From positions 186,001-250,000 of the forward strand of contig CAWGST010000001.1 in assembly GCA_963825315.1 (NCBI GenBank): 64,000 nucleotides of DNA. Direction: 5' to 3'. Origin of the DNA: DASRLE01 sp963825315 (lineage in GTDB: Bacteria > Verrucomicrobiota > Verrucomicrobiia > Limisphaerales > Palsa-1400). Below the pieces are notes generated by a model. That model saw nothing but the letters and a program-made list of their open reading frames with translations, had not been told where the DNA came from and did no database searches. The number at the start of each line of letters is the position of its first letter. Positions within the stretch are counted from its first letter, which is position 1. Position numbers and translations under genes: made by a program. Positions 63,767 to 64,000 of this stretch are shown here, piece after piece.

Positions 63767-64000
63767 CGGATGTCCTGTATGTCCGGCAGGGCCGTGACAG
63801 TATCGAGATAAATTTTTCGATACGCCCCGCCGGACGAGTGCAGGACGATGGTGAATTCGTCACTGGTGCCGTTGGGGAAGAAGCAGACCCTGGCGTCATC
63901 GGCCCTTTCAAGCTGGATGAAATTTACGCCCAAAATGTCGATGATAACGTCGTTGGGCAATTGGGCCTGGGGGAAGGCGCCGGGAACCTCGAAGGTGCCC
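63763..64000 (-). CDS. GspH-like pseudopilin, C-terminal part (runs off window)
   Basis: The last 78 or so codons of a gene that begins beyond the window: ...GTFEVPGAFPQAQLPNDVII then DILGVNFIQLER and a beta-rich end (DEFTIVLHSSGGAYRKIYLD). Position before gspI (ATGA overlap) and the beta pattern suggest GspH, but the diagnostic N-terminus is missing. Confidence 0.6.
   Translation of the reverse strand, partial: GTFEVPGAFPQAQLPNDVIIDILGVNFIQLERADDARVCFFPNGTSDEFTIVLHSSGGAYRKIYLDTVTALPDIQDIR

Overview
The window reads as chromosomal DNA of a member of Verrucomicrobiota (PVC superphylum), GC-rich and densely packed. The evidence is three PEP-CTERM proteins and one VPDSG-type CTERM protein, the 51-residue 'small basic protein' typical of Verrucomicrobia and Chlamydiae (31074-31229), a Tat-exported Gfo/Idh/MocA oxidoreductase, and TGA/ATG (ATGA) overlaps as the usual way of joining genes in operons. 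No rRNA or CRISPR array was seen. Two tRNAs are present: Lys-CTT and Arg-TCT.

Layout. 1-4.65 kb: a minus-strand Bat-type operon (MoxR, DUF58, DUF4381-like, BatA-like VWA protein), interrupted between moxR and DUF58 by a DUF2442 gene and a plus-strand toxin-antitoxin pair. 4.8-9.8 kb: tRNA-Lys, then the minus-strand run CPBP protease - comF - accD - rnr. 10.1-12.7 kb: a lone PEP-CTERM gene with a terminator, then a CBS-domain ClC channel. 12.6-21.2 kb: a long minus-strand operon xseB - dxs - rlmD - DUF2723/TPR membrane protein - GT4 glycosyltransferase - WecA-like phosphosugar transferase (isoprenoid and lipid-linked glycan synthesis). 21.2-25.5 kb: AbrB-type antitoxin, two repeat zones, a pair of SPFH/band-7 genes, hpt. 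25.4-31.0 kb: a tandem array of three CTERM-protein cassettes that share a long conserved upstream region, with an ISL3-family element inserted in the Shine-Dalgarno region of the third. 31-35.3 kb: small basic protein, RsuA/RluB-type pseudouridine synthase, SH3-domain secreted protein, folD, two hypotheticals. 35.4-42.3 kb: orphan IS3 OrfA, MacB-like export system (HlyD, ATPase, two FtsX-type permeases), pyrE, Tat oxidoreductase. 42.5-44.4 kb: oppD/oppF-type ATPases. 44.4-47.2 kb: a restriction-modification island next to a truncated short-chain dehydrogenase start. 47.4-50.5 kb: cupin, aldo/keto reductase, VapBC, then a 102-bp tandem repeat array. 50.5-56.7 kb: gltD and gltB. 56.8-58.9 kb: flavin reductase and a cluster of whole and broken toxin-antitoxin genes, then tRNA-Arg. 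59.1-64 kb: cysS, tmk, rpsT and a type II pseudopilin set (GspK, J, I, H-like), which runs off the end.

A caution for every reader: at least ten conserved genes carry single-base frame breaks, including housekeeping genes (dxs, rpsT, gltB). This pattern fits residual indel errors in the assembly better than gene decay. I give the full extent of such genes and say where the frame breaks.

Most striking signals: (i) the CTERM cassette array with a 340-460 bp conserved non-coding region holding an inverted repeat TGTAAAAC...GTTTTTACA; (ii) the ISL3 element with an 8-bp target duplication that recreates the ribosome binding site; (iii) six 102-bp tandem repeats (49709-50318) fronted by a perfect 20-bp inverted repeat; (iv) a toxin-antitoxin insertion that left a second copy of the DUF58 start in the Bat operon. 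None of these proves a new system; each can be tested by comparative searches.
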